Assembly: GCF_003049725.1 (NCBI RefSeq)
Contig: NZ_QAGM01000002.1
Coordinates: 167,774-231,773 of the forward strand
Length of the DNA: 64,000 bases
Direction: 5' to 3'
From: Oceanimonas marisflavi
Lineage (GTDB): Bacteria; Pseudomonadota; Gammaproteobacteria; Enterobacterales; Aeromonadaceae
Shown here one piece after another: positions 26,999 through 37,176 of this stretch (position 1 is its first letter; each line of letters starts with the position of its first letter). The notes below the pieces were generated by a model. The model did not search any database and was not told the DNA's origin. It saw only the letters and a program-made list of their open reading frames with translations. Made by a program: the position numbers and the translations under genes.

Positions 26999-27541
26999 TC
27001 AGAGCAAGGCGCGAAACCGTGTCCAGTCAAACCCCGGGCCGGGGTCGGTTTTGCGGCCGGGGGCGATATCGCTGTGGCCGGTAATACGGCTGGGCGTAAT
27101 GGCGGGATAGGCTTGCATCAGCGCTCTGGTCACCTCGGCCAGCACCCGGTATTGCGCTGGGGTGTAATCCCCGGTATCGGTGCCTTCCAGCTCGATGCCA
27201 ACGGAAAAATCGTTGCACTTGTCCCGGCCCTCAAAGCAGGACAGGCCGGCATGCCAGGCCCGGCGGTGAAAGGGCACATACTGCACCAGCTCGCCGTCAC
27301 GGCGAATAAGACAATGCGCCGATACCCGCAACTGGTAAATGCCCTCAAAATAGGGATGGGCCGATGAGTCCAGCCGGCCCATAAACAGATCATCGATATA
27401 GGGGCCGCCAAAACGCCCCGGCGGCAGGCTGATGCAATGCACCACCAGCAGGGAAATGTCGGCATCGGGGCGATCATCCTGATGGGGCGATTCGCAATGG
27501 CGGGCCGGGCTCAGCCAGCCCTCTTGCAGGGTAAAAGGCAT
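26999..27541 (-). CDS. ampD: 1,6-anhydro-N-acetylmuramyl-L-alanine amidase AmpD
   Basis: 180 residues (E. coli AmpD 183). Amidase_2 fold with zinc ligands visible as His35 in LLVVHCISLPPG and the His and Asp of GHSDIAPGRKTDPGPGFDW; the catalytic Lys lies in the same segment and the Glu in VGIELEGTD. It cleaves the peptide from anhydromuramyl peptides during cytoplasmic peptidoglycan recycling, and in relatives with ampR/ampC its loss derepresses beta-lactamase. The start MPFTLQEGWL was chosen from alignment with the family; the frame stays open for 66 codons upstream without conservation. It is divergent from the retropepsin-like gene. Confidence 0.95.
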   Translation of the reverse strand: MPFTLQEGWLSPARHCESPHQDDRPDADISLLVVHCISLPPGRFGGPYIDDLFMGRLDSSAHPYFEGIYQLRVSAHCLIRRDGELVQYVPFHRRAWHAGLSCFEGRDKCNDFSVGIELEGTDTGDYTPAQYRVLAEVTRALMQAYPAITPSRITGHSDIAPGRKTDPGPGFDWTRFRALL

Positions 27542-27614
27542 GAATGGTTCCGTAGGCAAGGGAGTGCGTGCGTATACTAACAGTTTAACAAGGCATTTTT
27601 TGCAAGGAGCCCCC

Positions 27615-29038
<1,424 letters not shown>

Positions 29039-29071
29039 GCTCAAAAAACATTCTTTTTGTTGCATTGTTTG

Positions 29072-29097
29072 ATGCCGGGCCTGCCCGGCATTTTTTA
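29072..29097 (+). terminator. Terminator of nadC
   Basis: ATGCCGGG pairs with CCCGGCAT around a 4-nt loop, followed by TTTTTT. Confidence 0.88.
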
Positions 29098-29339
29098 TGC
29101 TCACCGCTTTTGGCGCCACCCGGCCTGACTCTCCCGGCTCCGCAGCTCAGACTGGTAGCACAAGTTCATAAAATAACCATTTCATAATTTAAAAAGATCC
29201 TGGCTAAAACAGGCGAAAATGCTGCTATCTTTTTCAATTATTCACTGGGCAAGGCCAGAATATCTTGCTATAGATAAATGGCAGGCTTGATCGAAGCCCA
29301 CTTAAAAAGAAGATTTCATTGCCACTCAAGGATGACGTT
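29098..29339 (+). promoter_or_regulatory. pilA upstream region
   Basis: A markedly AT-rich stretch, unlike its surroundings, that must hold the pilA promoter. TTGCTA near 29271 recalls a sigma-54 -12 element, but the matching GG is two bases too far away, so no sigma-54 promoter is claimed. An AAGGA ribosome site precedes pilA. Confidence 0.45.
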
Positions 29340-29756
29340 ATGAACAAGACTTCTCTTTCCCGCCAGGGCGGTTTTACCCTGATTGAACTGATGATTGTGG
29401 TGGCGATTGTAGCCATACTGGCGGCAGTGGCACTGCCGGCGTATCAGACCTATACCAATAGAGCTAAATTTAGTGAAGTGATTGCTGCAACTGGTCCGGC
29501 TAAAACCACGATTGAAGTTTGTCACCAATCAGGAGGAGATATAGATAGCTGCATAACAAAAGCAGATAATGCTACTAGTGGTGCTGTTATTACGGGCTTA
29601 GTTTCAGGTGTTGACGCAGATAAATCCGGTAGTGATTTTACAATTATTGCAAGTGGCACAGGTGATCTCTCTGGTGCGACCTATACACTAACTGGTACAC
29701 CGGCTAATGGAAGGGTTACATGGGTTAGTTCATGTTCCCCTGTAGAGTACTGCTAA
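29340..29756 (+). CDS. pilA: Type IV major pilin PilA
   Basis: 138-residue prepilin. The leader [11 protein letters not shown] is cut before Phe, giving mature [20 protein letters not shown] with Glu5, the type IVa hallmark, followed by [17 protein letters not shown]. Four cysteines follow (in IEVC, DSC, SSC and the C-terminal EYC), allowing two disulfides including the receptor-binding D-loop. From codon 37 onwards the composition turns AT-rich with AGA, ATA and CTA codons, unlike neighbouring genes, which suggests replacement of the variable part by transfer. It is the first gene of pilABCD; the ATG is supported by an AAGGA site. Confidence 0.93.
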   Translation: MNKTSLSRQGGFTLIELMIVVAIVAILAAVALPAYQTYTNRAKFSEVIAATGPAKTTIEVCHQSGGDIDSCITKADNATSGAVITGLVSGVDADKSGSDFTIIASGTGDLSGATYTLTGTPANGRVTWVSSCSPVEYC

Positions 29757-29764
29757 TAGCGCCT

Positions 29765-31477
29765 ATGCCCCATACCTTTGAACAAGCACGAAGCGGCCTG
29801 GCCAGAAGCTTGGCCGCTTCTTCCATTCTGGATCCCGGCCTGCTGGAGCAGGCCTGCGCCCGGGCCGGCCAGGAAGGCAAGCCCCTGAGTACCGTGCTGG
29901 TGGAGCAGCGCTGGCTGTCCGGCAGCGAGCTGGCCCGTTTCTGCGAGCGAGAATTCGGCCTGCCCCTGGTGGATCTGGACGACTTCAGTCTGGACGAAGT
30001 GCCGGATCAGTATCTGAGCATGGATCTGATCGAGCGCCACCACGCCATTCCGGTGCATTTGCGCGGCAAGACCCTGTATCTGGCCATGTCGGACCCCACC
30101 AATGTGGCGGCGCTGGAAGACTTCGGCTTTCGCTTCAACCTGGTGACCGACGCCCTGCTGGTGGACGAAGCCAAGCTGCAGCAGCTGCTGCAGCGTCTGC
30201 AGCAGAACAGTGGCGCCGGGCTGGATCTGGACAATATTGCCGATGACGATATTGCCGATCTGGAGCTGGGAGAAGACCCTTCCGAACGGGACGACGAGCC
30301 CGGCAACAGGGAAGACGATGCCCCCATCGTTCGCTATATCAACAAGATCATGCTGGATGCGGTGCGCCGGGAAGCCTCGGATCTGCACTTTGAGCCCTAT
30401 GAGCGCTTTTTCCGTATTCGCTTTCGCATCGACGGCATGCTGCACGAGGTGGCCACCCCGCCGGTGCACCTGGCGTCGCGCTTTGCCGCCCGGCTCAAGG
30501 TGATGGCCCGGCTCGACATTGCCGAGCGCCGCCTGCCCCAGGACGGCCGCATCAAGCTCAAGCTCACCGCCTCCAAGGCGGTGGACATGCGGGTCAACAC
30601 CCTGCCCACCATGTGGGGTGAAAAGGTGGTGATTCGTATTCTCGACAGCTCCGCCGCCCGCCTCGACATTGAACAGCTGGGCTACAGCGAAGCGCAGAAA
30701 AACCTCTACCTCAATGCCCTTAAAAGGCCCCAGGGCATGATACTGGTGACTGGCCCCACCGGTTCGGGCAAGACGGTGTCGCTCTATACGGGCCTGAGCA
30801 TTCTCAATACGGTGGCGGCCAATATCTCCACCGCCGAAGACCCCATAGAAATCAACCTGCCCGGCATCAATCAGGTGCAGATCAACCCCAAGGCCGGGCT
30901 GTCTTTTGCTCACGCCCTGCGCGCCTTTCTGCGCCAGGATCCGGACATTATCATGGTGGGGGAAATCCGCGATCTGGAAACCGCCGAAATCTCGGTCAAG
31001 GCGGCCCAGACCGGTCACCTGGTGCTGTCTACCCTGCATACCAACTCCGCCGCCGAAACCCTGACCCGGCTAAGCAACATGGGACTGCCCGCCTACAATA
31101 TCGCCTCGTCGGTAAGCCTGATTATCGCCCAGCGGCTGGCCCGCAAGCTGTGCACTCACTGCCGGGCCCCCGAGGTGCTGCCCCCCGAGCAACTGAACCA
31201 GCTGGGGTTTACTCCCGCCCAGCAGCTGGAAGGCATTACCCTGTACCGGGCGGTGGGCTGCGACCACTGCACCGAAGGCTACAAGGGCCGCACCGGCGTC
31301 TATGAAGTCATGGCCATGAGCGAGCGGCTGGCCAACCTGATTATGGAAGACGCCGGCTCCCTGGCCCTGGCCCGGGCTGCCGAAGAAGAAGGCATGATCA
31401 CCCTGCGCCAGGCGGCGCTGGAAAAGGCACGCCAAGGCATTATCAGCCTGGCCGAGGTCAACCGGGTCACCGGCTAA
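29765..31477 (+). CDS. pilB: Type IV pilus assembly ATPase PilB
   Basis: 570 residues. The N-terminal T2SSE_N domain (about 10-150) precedes a secretion ATPase core: Walker [13 protein letters not shown] (about 335), Asp box, Walker [16 protein letters not shown], His box STLHTNSA. A four-Cys zinc site (CTHC...CDHC, about 460-500) is typical of PilB and absent from PilT. It drives pilus extension. The start chosen is the ATG 8 bp after the pilA stop; an upstream in-frame start overlapping pilA exists. It forms an operon with pilC (26-bp gap). Confidence 0.95.
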   Translation: MPHTFEQARSGLARSLAASSILDPGLLEQACARAGQEGKPLSTVLVEQRWLSGSELARFCEREFGLPLVDLDDFSLDEVPDQYLSMDLIERHHAIPVHLRGKTLYLAMSDPTNVAALEDFGFRFNLVTDALLVDEAKLQQLLQRLQQNSGAGLDLDNIADDDIADLELGEDPSERDDEPGNREDDAPIVRYINKIMLDAVRREASDLHFEPYERFFRIRFRIDGMLHEVATPPVHLASRFAARLKVMARLDIAERRLPQDGRIKLKLTASKAVDMRVNTLPTMWGEKVVIRILDSSAARLDIEQLGYSEAQKNLYLNALKRPQGMILVTGPTGSGKTVSLYTGLSILNTVAANISTAEDPIEINLPGINQVQINPKAGLSFAHALRAFLRQDPDIIMVGEIRDLETAEISVKAAQTGHLVLSTLHTNSAAETLTRLSNMGLPAYNIASSVSLIIAQRLARKLCTHCRAPEVLPPEQLNQLGFTPAQQLEGITLYRAVGCDHCTEGYKGRTGVYEVMAMSERLANLIMEDAGSLALARAAEEEGMITLRQAALEKARQGIISLAEVNRVTG

Positions 31478-31503
31478 AACGTGATGAATAACAGGAAGGC
31501 ATC

Positions 31504-32730
31504 ATGGCAACAGCAAAGGACTTTCGTGTTTATCCCTTTAAATGGGAAGGCATAAACCGCAAGGGCAACAAGGTCTCGGGCTTTGTGCAGGCGGCCGATG
31601 TCAAGGCGGCCCGGCTGGAGCTGCAGCGCCAGGGGGTTAACGCCCTTAAAATAAAGCGCAAAAGCCAGGGGGTGCTGAGCCGCTACAAGGACGCCATCAA
31701 GCCCGCCGATATCGCCATCATCACCCGCCAGATCGCCACCATGCTGAGCGCCGGCGTGCCCCTGGTACAGACCCTGCAGATTATTGCCCGCTCCTACGAG
31801 AAATCCAGCATTCGCGAGCTGGCCGCGGGCATTGCCGCCGACGTGGAAGGGGGCACACCGCTCTCCGAGGCGCTGAAAAAACACCCGCGCCATTTTGACG
31901 ATCTTTACTGCGATCTGGTGCACTCCGGCGAGCAGACCGGGGCACTGGAGCATATTTTTGATCAGATCGCCATCTACCGTGAAAAAGCCGAAGCCATCAA
32001 GTCCAAGATCAAGAAGGCCATGTTCTACCCGGCCATGGTGCTGCTGGTGGCCTTTGTGGTCACCGCCATATTGTTGCTGTTTGTGATTCCCCAGTTCGAG
32101 GAGATTTTTGCCGGCTTTGGCGCCACCCTGCCCGCCTTTACCCAGATGGTGATCAGCCTGTCGCGCTGGCTGCAGGCCTACTGGCTGTATATATTGCTGG
32201 CCCTGATCGCCGCCGTCTGGCTGTATGTGCGCGCCTGGCGCAACTCGCAAAAGGTGCGGGACGCCACCGACCGCTTTATTCTGCGTCTGCCCATTGTGGG
32301 CAATATTCTGCACAAGGCGGCCCTGGCCCGTTTTGCCCGTACTCTGGCCACCACCTTTTCTGCCGGTATTCCGCTGGTGGAAGGCCTGCTGTCGTCCGCC
32401 GGCGCCTCGGGCAATGTGGTCTACCGCCAGGGGGTAAAACAAATACGCGAAGAAGTGATCGCCGGCATGCAGATGAACGTGGCCATGCGTTCCACCGGCC
32501 TGTTTCCGGACATGGTGGTGCAGATGGTGATGATCGGCGAGGAGTCCGGCGCCATCGACGATATGATGCACAAGGTGGCCGGCATTTATGAACGGGAAGT
32601 GGACGACGCCGTGGATGGCCTCACCAGCCTGATTGAGCCCTTGATCATGGTGGTGCTGGGAGTTTTGGTTGGCGGCCTGGTCATTGCCATGTATCTTCCC
32701 ATCTTTAACCTGGGCAGCGTGGTGAAATAA
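31504..32730 (+). CDS. pilC: Type IV pilus inner-membrane platform protein PilC
   Basis: 408 residues with two T2SSF repeats (about 72-195 and 275-398). Each repeat carries a cytoplasmic helical bundle and is followed by membrane segments (about 170-195, 220-245, 375-400). Sequences such as RQIATMLSAGVPLVQTL and ARTLATTFSAGIPLVEGL mark the repeats. PilC anchors the PilB/PilT motors to the growing pilus. Its transcript must cross about 350 bp of repeats to reach pilD. Confidence 0.95.
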   Translation: MATAKDFRVYPFKWEGINRKGNKVSGFVQAADVKAARLELQRQGVNALKIKRKSQGVLSRYKDAIKPADIAIITRQIATMLSAGVPLVQTLQIIARSYEKSSIRELAAGIAADVEGGTPLSEALKKHPRHFDDLYCDLVHSGEQTGALEHIFDQIAIYREKAEAIKSKIKKAMFYPAMVLLVAFVVTAILLLFVIPQFEEIFAGFGATLPAFTQMVISLSRWLQAYWLYILLALIAAVWLYVRAWRNSQKVRDATDRFILRLPIVGNILHKAALARFARTLATTFSAGIPLVEGLLSSAGASGNVVYRQGVKQIREEVIAGMQMNVAMRSTGLFPDMVVQMVMIGEESGAIDDMMHKVAGIYEREVDDAVDGLTSLIEPLIMVVLGVLVGGLVIAMYLPIFNLGSVVK

Positions 32731-32760
32731 ACCCGCGTCTTCGGCTGAAATCTCTCAGGA

Positions 32761-32875
32761 GAAGCCACAACAGGGTTACCTACGCCGACACGCTTCGAGC
32801 CCATCCATGGGACGCTCGGCAAATGCCATCCATGGCATTTGACGGTCGGCTACGGCAATCCCTGTTGCTGCTTCG
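32761..32875 (+). repeat. Structured intergenic element, copy A (reference copy)
   Basis: 115 bp bounded by GAAGC/GCTTC. Outer arms CAACAGGG/CCCTGTTG pair, then GCCGAC (in CGCCGACACGC) pairs with GTCGGC. Inside are a small hairpin CCC-ATCCAT-GGG and a main hairpin AAATGCCATCCATGGCATTT (32821-32840), whose hexaloop is again ATCCAT. The other copies are at 26869 (reversed), 32942 (reversed, shorter), 37050 and 63527. Confidence 0.85.
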
Positions 32876-32885
32876 GTAAGCTATT

Positions 32886-32916
32886 GAGCTGTCTGCCAAA
32901 TACTGACAGACAGCTC
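32886..32916 (+). repeat. Inverted repeat after pilC
   Basis: GAGCTGTCTG and CAGACAGCTC are perfect 10-bp arms with an 11-nt loop. No T tract follows, so it is a strong hairpin but a poor intrinsic terminator. Confidence 0.75.
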
Positions 32917-32941
32917 AGTGTTCAACCGAGGAGGGCAAAGG

Positions 32942-33026
32942 GCACTGCTTCGCCGCGCCCTCTGCGCCAGGGATGGCGCAGCGGAGCCTACAGGGAGGTA
33001 TTCACGGCGTGCCGGAGAAGCAGTGC
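32942..33026 (-). repeat. Structured intergenic element, copy E (short form)
   Basis: 85 bp with perfect terminal arms GCACTGCTTC/GAAGCAGTGC. In reverse orientation it holds TAC-CTCCCT-GTA and the main hairpin CTGCGCC-ATCCCT-GGCGCAG (32962-32981). It is shorter and more diverged outside the hairpins than copies A-C. Confidence 0.78.
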
Positions 33027-33082
33027 GCGTTGGCCGACGGCTTTGCACGCGCCAGCAAGCAAATACAACTACTGGAAACCTC

Positions 33083-33937
33083 ATGACCGAACTGCTCAAC
33101 AATACCGCTCTGCTTTATATTGTGATCCCCCTGCTGGGGTTGCTGGTGGGCAGCTTTCTCAACGTGGTGATCCACCGGCTGCCGCTGATGATGCAGCGGG
33201 AATGGCAACGGGAATGTGCCGAATTAAACAATCAGACACTGCCCGATGAAGCGCCCTTTAATCTGTGCGTGCCCCGCTCCCGCTGCCCCCACTGCCAGCA
33301 CGGGCTGACCGCCAGCGACAATATTCCTCTGCTCAGCTGGCTGTGGCTGAAAGGCCGCTGCCGTTATTGCAGCGCTTCCATTTCAAAACGCTATCCGCTG
33401 GTGGAGCTGGCCTCGGCGCTGCTGGCCGCCCTCGCCCTGTGGCGCTTTGGCGCCAGCCCACAATTGCTGGCCGCGCTGGTGTTCGGCTGGCTGCTGCTGT
33501 GCATGACCCTGATCGATCTCGATCATCTGCTGCTGCCGGATCAGCTTACCCTGCCGCTGCTGTGGCTGGGGCTGCTGCTGAATGTGGGTGAGCTGTTTGT
33601 CTCGCTGCAGTCGGCGGTGATCGGCGCCGCCGCCGGTTACGGCATTTTGTGGAGCCTGTTCTGGCTGTTCAAGCTGGCCACCGGCAAGGAAGGCATGGGC
33701 TATGGCGACTTCAAGCTGCTGGCCGCCATCGGCGCCTGGTTTGGCTGGCAGAGCCTGCTGCCGGTGCTGCTGCTGGCCTCCTTTACCGGCGCCGCCCTGG
33801 GGCTCGGCCTGATGGCCCTGCGCCGGCTGGGGGAAGACCGCGTGCTGCCCTTTGGCCCGGCTCTGGCGCTGGGGGGCTGGTGTTACCTGATGTGGGGCAC
33901 CGACGTGGTCAACCTTTACTGGAGACTGGCGCTGTGA
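33083..33937 (+). CDS. pilD: Prepilin peptidase / N-methyltransferase PilD
   Basis: 284-residue polytopic membrane protein. The cytoplasmic domain carries the paired zinc motifs CPHC and CRYC (about 69-97) preceded by [11 protein letters not shown]. The catalytic aspartates of this GXGD protease family are in TLIDLDH and GYGDFK. It cleaves the PilA leader before Phe1 and N-methylates the new N-terminus; in many relatives it also processes type II secretion pseudopilins. The ATG giving MTELLNNT was chosen; codons upstream are repeat sequence. Its stop overlaps the coaE start (GTGA). Confidence 0.95.
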   Translation: MTELLNNTALLYIVIPLLGLLVGSFLNVVIHRLPLMMQREWQRECAELNNQTLPDEAPFNLCVPRSRCPHCQHGLTASDNIPLLSWLWLKGRCRYCSASISKRYPLVELASALLAALALWRFGASPQLLAALVFGWLLLCMTLIDLDHLLLPDQLTLPLLWLGLLLNVGELFVSLQSAVIGAAAGYGILWSLFWLFKLATGKEGMGYGDFKLLAAIGAWFGWQSLLPVLLLASFTGAALGLGLMALRRLGEDRVLPFGPALALGGWCYLMWGTDVVNLYWRLAL

Positions 33938-34539
33938 GCTATGTGGTGGGCCTGACCGGCGGCATTGGCAGCGGCAAAAGCACGGTGGCAGAGCTGTTCG
34001 CTAAACAGGGCGTGGACATTATCGACGCCGATATTATCGCCCGTGAAGTGGTCGCCCCCGGCGAGCCGGCGCTGGCCGCCATTGCCGGGCACTTTGGCCC
34101 GAGCGTTATCACCGAAAGCGGCGAGCTGGATCGCCGCGCCCTGCGGGCAAGGGTGTTTAATCATCCGGAAGAAAAAGACTGGCTTAACGCCCTGCTGCAC
34201 CCGGTTATTCGGGAGCGTATGGTGGCCGCCTGCGCCGCCAGCACCTCGCCCTACTGCCTGCTGGTGGTGCCCCTGCTGGTGGAAAATAACCTCACCGGCC
34301 TGTGCAACCGGGTGCTGGTGGTGGATGTCAGCCCCGACACCCAGCTTGAACGCACGGTAAAGCGGGACAACAGCAACGAGACCCAGATTCGGGCCATTAT
34401 GGCCGCCCAAGCCAACCGCGAGCAGCGCCTGGCCGCCGCCGACGATGTGATCGACAACAACAGCCCCGACAGAGCGGGGCTGCAGAAGGCGGTGATGCGG
34501 CTGCACCGGCAGTATCTGGCGCTGGCCGGGGTTCTGTAG
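33934..34539 (+). CDS. coaE: Dephospho-CoA kinase
   Basis: 201 residues read from a GTG that overlaps the pilD stop by 4 bp. P-loop [22 protein letters not shown], and the lid-region [17 protein letters not shown] are visible. It performs the last step of CoA synthesis. Its TAG stop codon is formed by the GTAG head of a REP-like repeat, which may have trimmed the original C-terminus slightly (E. coli CoaE 206). In many gammaproteobacteria zapD follows; here the next gene is trmB on the other strand. Confidence 0.94.
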   Translation: MSYVVGLTGGIGSGKSTVAELFAKQGVDIIDADIIAREVVAPGEPALAAIAGHFGPSVITESGELDRRALRARVFNHPEEKDWLNALLHPVIRERMVAACAASTSPYCLLVVPLLVENNLTGLCNRVLVVDVSPDTQLERTVKRDNSNETQIRAIMAAQANREQRLAAADDVIDNNSPDRAGLQKAVMRLHRQYLALAGVL

Positions 34540-34668
34540 CTGCCGCTTTAGCCGGCAGGCTCTGCGTAGCAGAGCAATACCGACAACACCGAACCGGCAG
34601 ATAATGCGCAAAGCCTGAATATTTTCGAGTCGCTTCCTGGATTGCGCCGGCTAAAGCGGCGCCCACAG
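34535..34668. repeat. REP-like inverted pair (GTAG-headed), copy 2
   Basis: The ends TGTAGCTGCCGCTTTAGCCG and GCCGGCTAAAGCGGCGCCCACAG repeat those of copy 1 at 14249. The interior differs, apart from a GCTCTGCGTAGCAGAGC hairpin in the same place as the internal hairpin of copy 1. It overlaps the coaE stop codon and fills the space to trmB. Confidence 0.8.
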
Positions 34669-34676
34669 GGATGGCC

Positions 34677-35393
34677 TTACTCGATGCGGGTAAAGATCAG
34701 ATCCCAGACGCCGTGGCCCAGACGGTGGCCGCGCTGCTCAAACTTGGTCAGCGGGCGGTAATCGGGGCGCGGCATATAGTCGCCGTCTGTGCTGGCGTTG
34801 GCATAGCCGGGGGCCGCGTTCATCACTTCCAGCATATGCTCGGCGTAGTTTTCCCAGTCGGTGGCCATATGGAATTCACCGCCGATTTTCAGCTTGCTGC
34901 GCACCATTTCCACAAATTCCGGGCGCACAATGCGGCGCTTGTGGTGGCGCTTTTTGTGCCAGGGATCCGGGAAAAACAGCTGAACCCGGTCCAGGCTCTG
35001 CTCGGGCAGCATTTGCTCAAACACTTCCACCGCATCGTGGCACATAACGCGCAGATTGGTCAGGCCGGCCTCGGCGGCGCCCATCAGGCAGGCGCCCACG
35101 CCCGGGGTGTGCACCTCAATGCCGATAAAGTCCTGCTCCGGGGCGGCAGCGGCCATTTCCACCAGCGAGCCGCCCATGCCAAAGCCGATTTCCAGCACCC
35201 GCGGTGCGGCCCGGCCAAAAACGGCGTCCAGGTTCAGCAGCTCACCGGAAAAGTCGATGCCCATCACCGGCCACTGCTCCGCCATGGCCTTTTCCTGCCC
35301 CTTGGTCAGGCGGCCTTCCCGGCGCACAAAGCTGCGAATTTTGCGCTTGCGCAGTTCTTCTTCGGTCTGGGCGGGCGGCTTCTGTTCTGTCAT
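34677..35393 (-). CDS. trmB: tRNA (guanine-N7-)-methyltransferase
   Basis: 238 residues. Class I SAM methyltransferase with motif [17 protein letters not shown], acidic [14 protein letters not shown], and the family block [19 protein letters not shown]; the conserved DWENYAEHM lies near the C-terminus. It makes m7G46 in tRNA variable loops. The ATG has a GGAGA site; an upstream in-frame start adds 13 residues. It lies alone between the coaE-side repeat and a shared terminator with lysS. Confidence 0.94.
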   Translation of the reverse strand: MTEQKPPAQTEEELRKRKIRSFVRREGRLTKGQEKAMAEQWPVMGIDFSGELLNLDAVFGRAAPRVLEIGFGMGGSLVEMAAAAPEQDFIGIEVHTPGVGACLMGAAEAGLTNLRVMCHDAVEVFEQMLPEQSLDRVQLFFPDPWHKKRHHKRRIVRPEFVEMVRSKLKIGGEFHMATDWENYAEHMLEVMNAAPGYANASTDGDYMPRPDYRPLTKFEQRGHRLGHGVWDLIFTRIE

Positions 35394-35468
35394 CTCGTTT
35401 CTCCGGCTGGCAATGAAGTGCGAATTATCCAAAGTTAAGCCAAAGGTGCAAGCCGAAAACGCCGGCAG

Positions 35469-35501
35469 AAAAAAGGGCCTGTCATCGACAGGCCCTTTTG
35501 T
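35469..35501 (-). terminator. Terminator of lysS
   Basis: AAGGGCCTGTC and GACAGGCCCTT (35473-35483, 35487-35497) form an 11-bp stem with a 3-nt loop; six T follow on the minus strand. Confidence 0.88.
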
Positions 35502-35520
35502 ATTGGCACGGTTTCCGTGA

Positions 35521-37008
<1,488 letters not shown>

Positions 37009-37049
37009 GATTAAGCCTTGTTTGAATCTTGTTTGGAGCCCCTCTGCCC

Positions 37050-37157
37050 GCCAGGGGCCGGAGCAACCACGCCAACACGCAGCAAGTACATCCCTGTATG
37101 CTCGACGATGGCATCCCTGCCATCGACGGTTGGCTTAGGCCGCACCCAGCCCCTGGC
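37050..37157 (+). repeat. Structured intergenic element, copy D
   Basis: 108 bp with perfect terminal arms GCCAGGGGC/GCCCCTGGC. The small hairpin is TAC-ATCCCT-GTA and the main hairpin CGATGGC-ATCCCT-GCCATCG (37106-37125). The framing blocks read CGCCAACACGC and GACGGTTGGC, changed together relative to copy A (GCCGAC/GTCGGC to GCCAAC/GTTGGC), so pairing is kept. It lies in the prfB-lysS junction. Confidence 0.82.
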
Positions 37158-37176
37158 TGAGCGGCACTGAAAAAAG

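Larger units (their letters stand above)
32731..33082. other. 352-bp repeat-filled gap between pilC and pilD
   Basis: The gap holds structured-element copy A (32761-32875), a 10-bp inverted repeat (32886-32916) and structured-element copy E (32942-33026). No conserved reading frame was recognised; the apparent N-terminal extension of pilD into this stretch is a repeat translation. Confidence 0.8.

Noticed and set aside
29241..29290. Sigma-54 promoter for pilA (GG...TTGCTA)
   Set aside because: The GG-to-GC spacing is 12 rather than the required 10, and no other candidate with both elements was found.
32918..33082. N-terminal extension of PilD (55 residues, Arg-rich)
   Set aside because: It is a translation through a structured repeat; the ATG at 33083 gives the family N-terminus.
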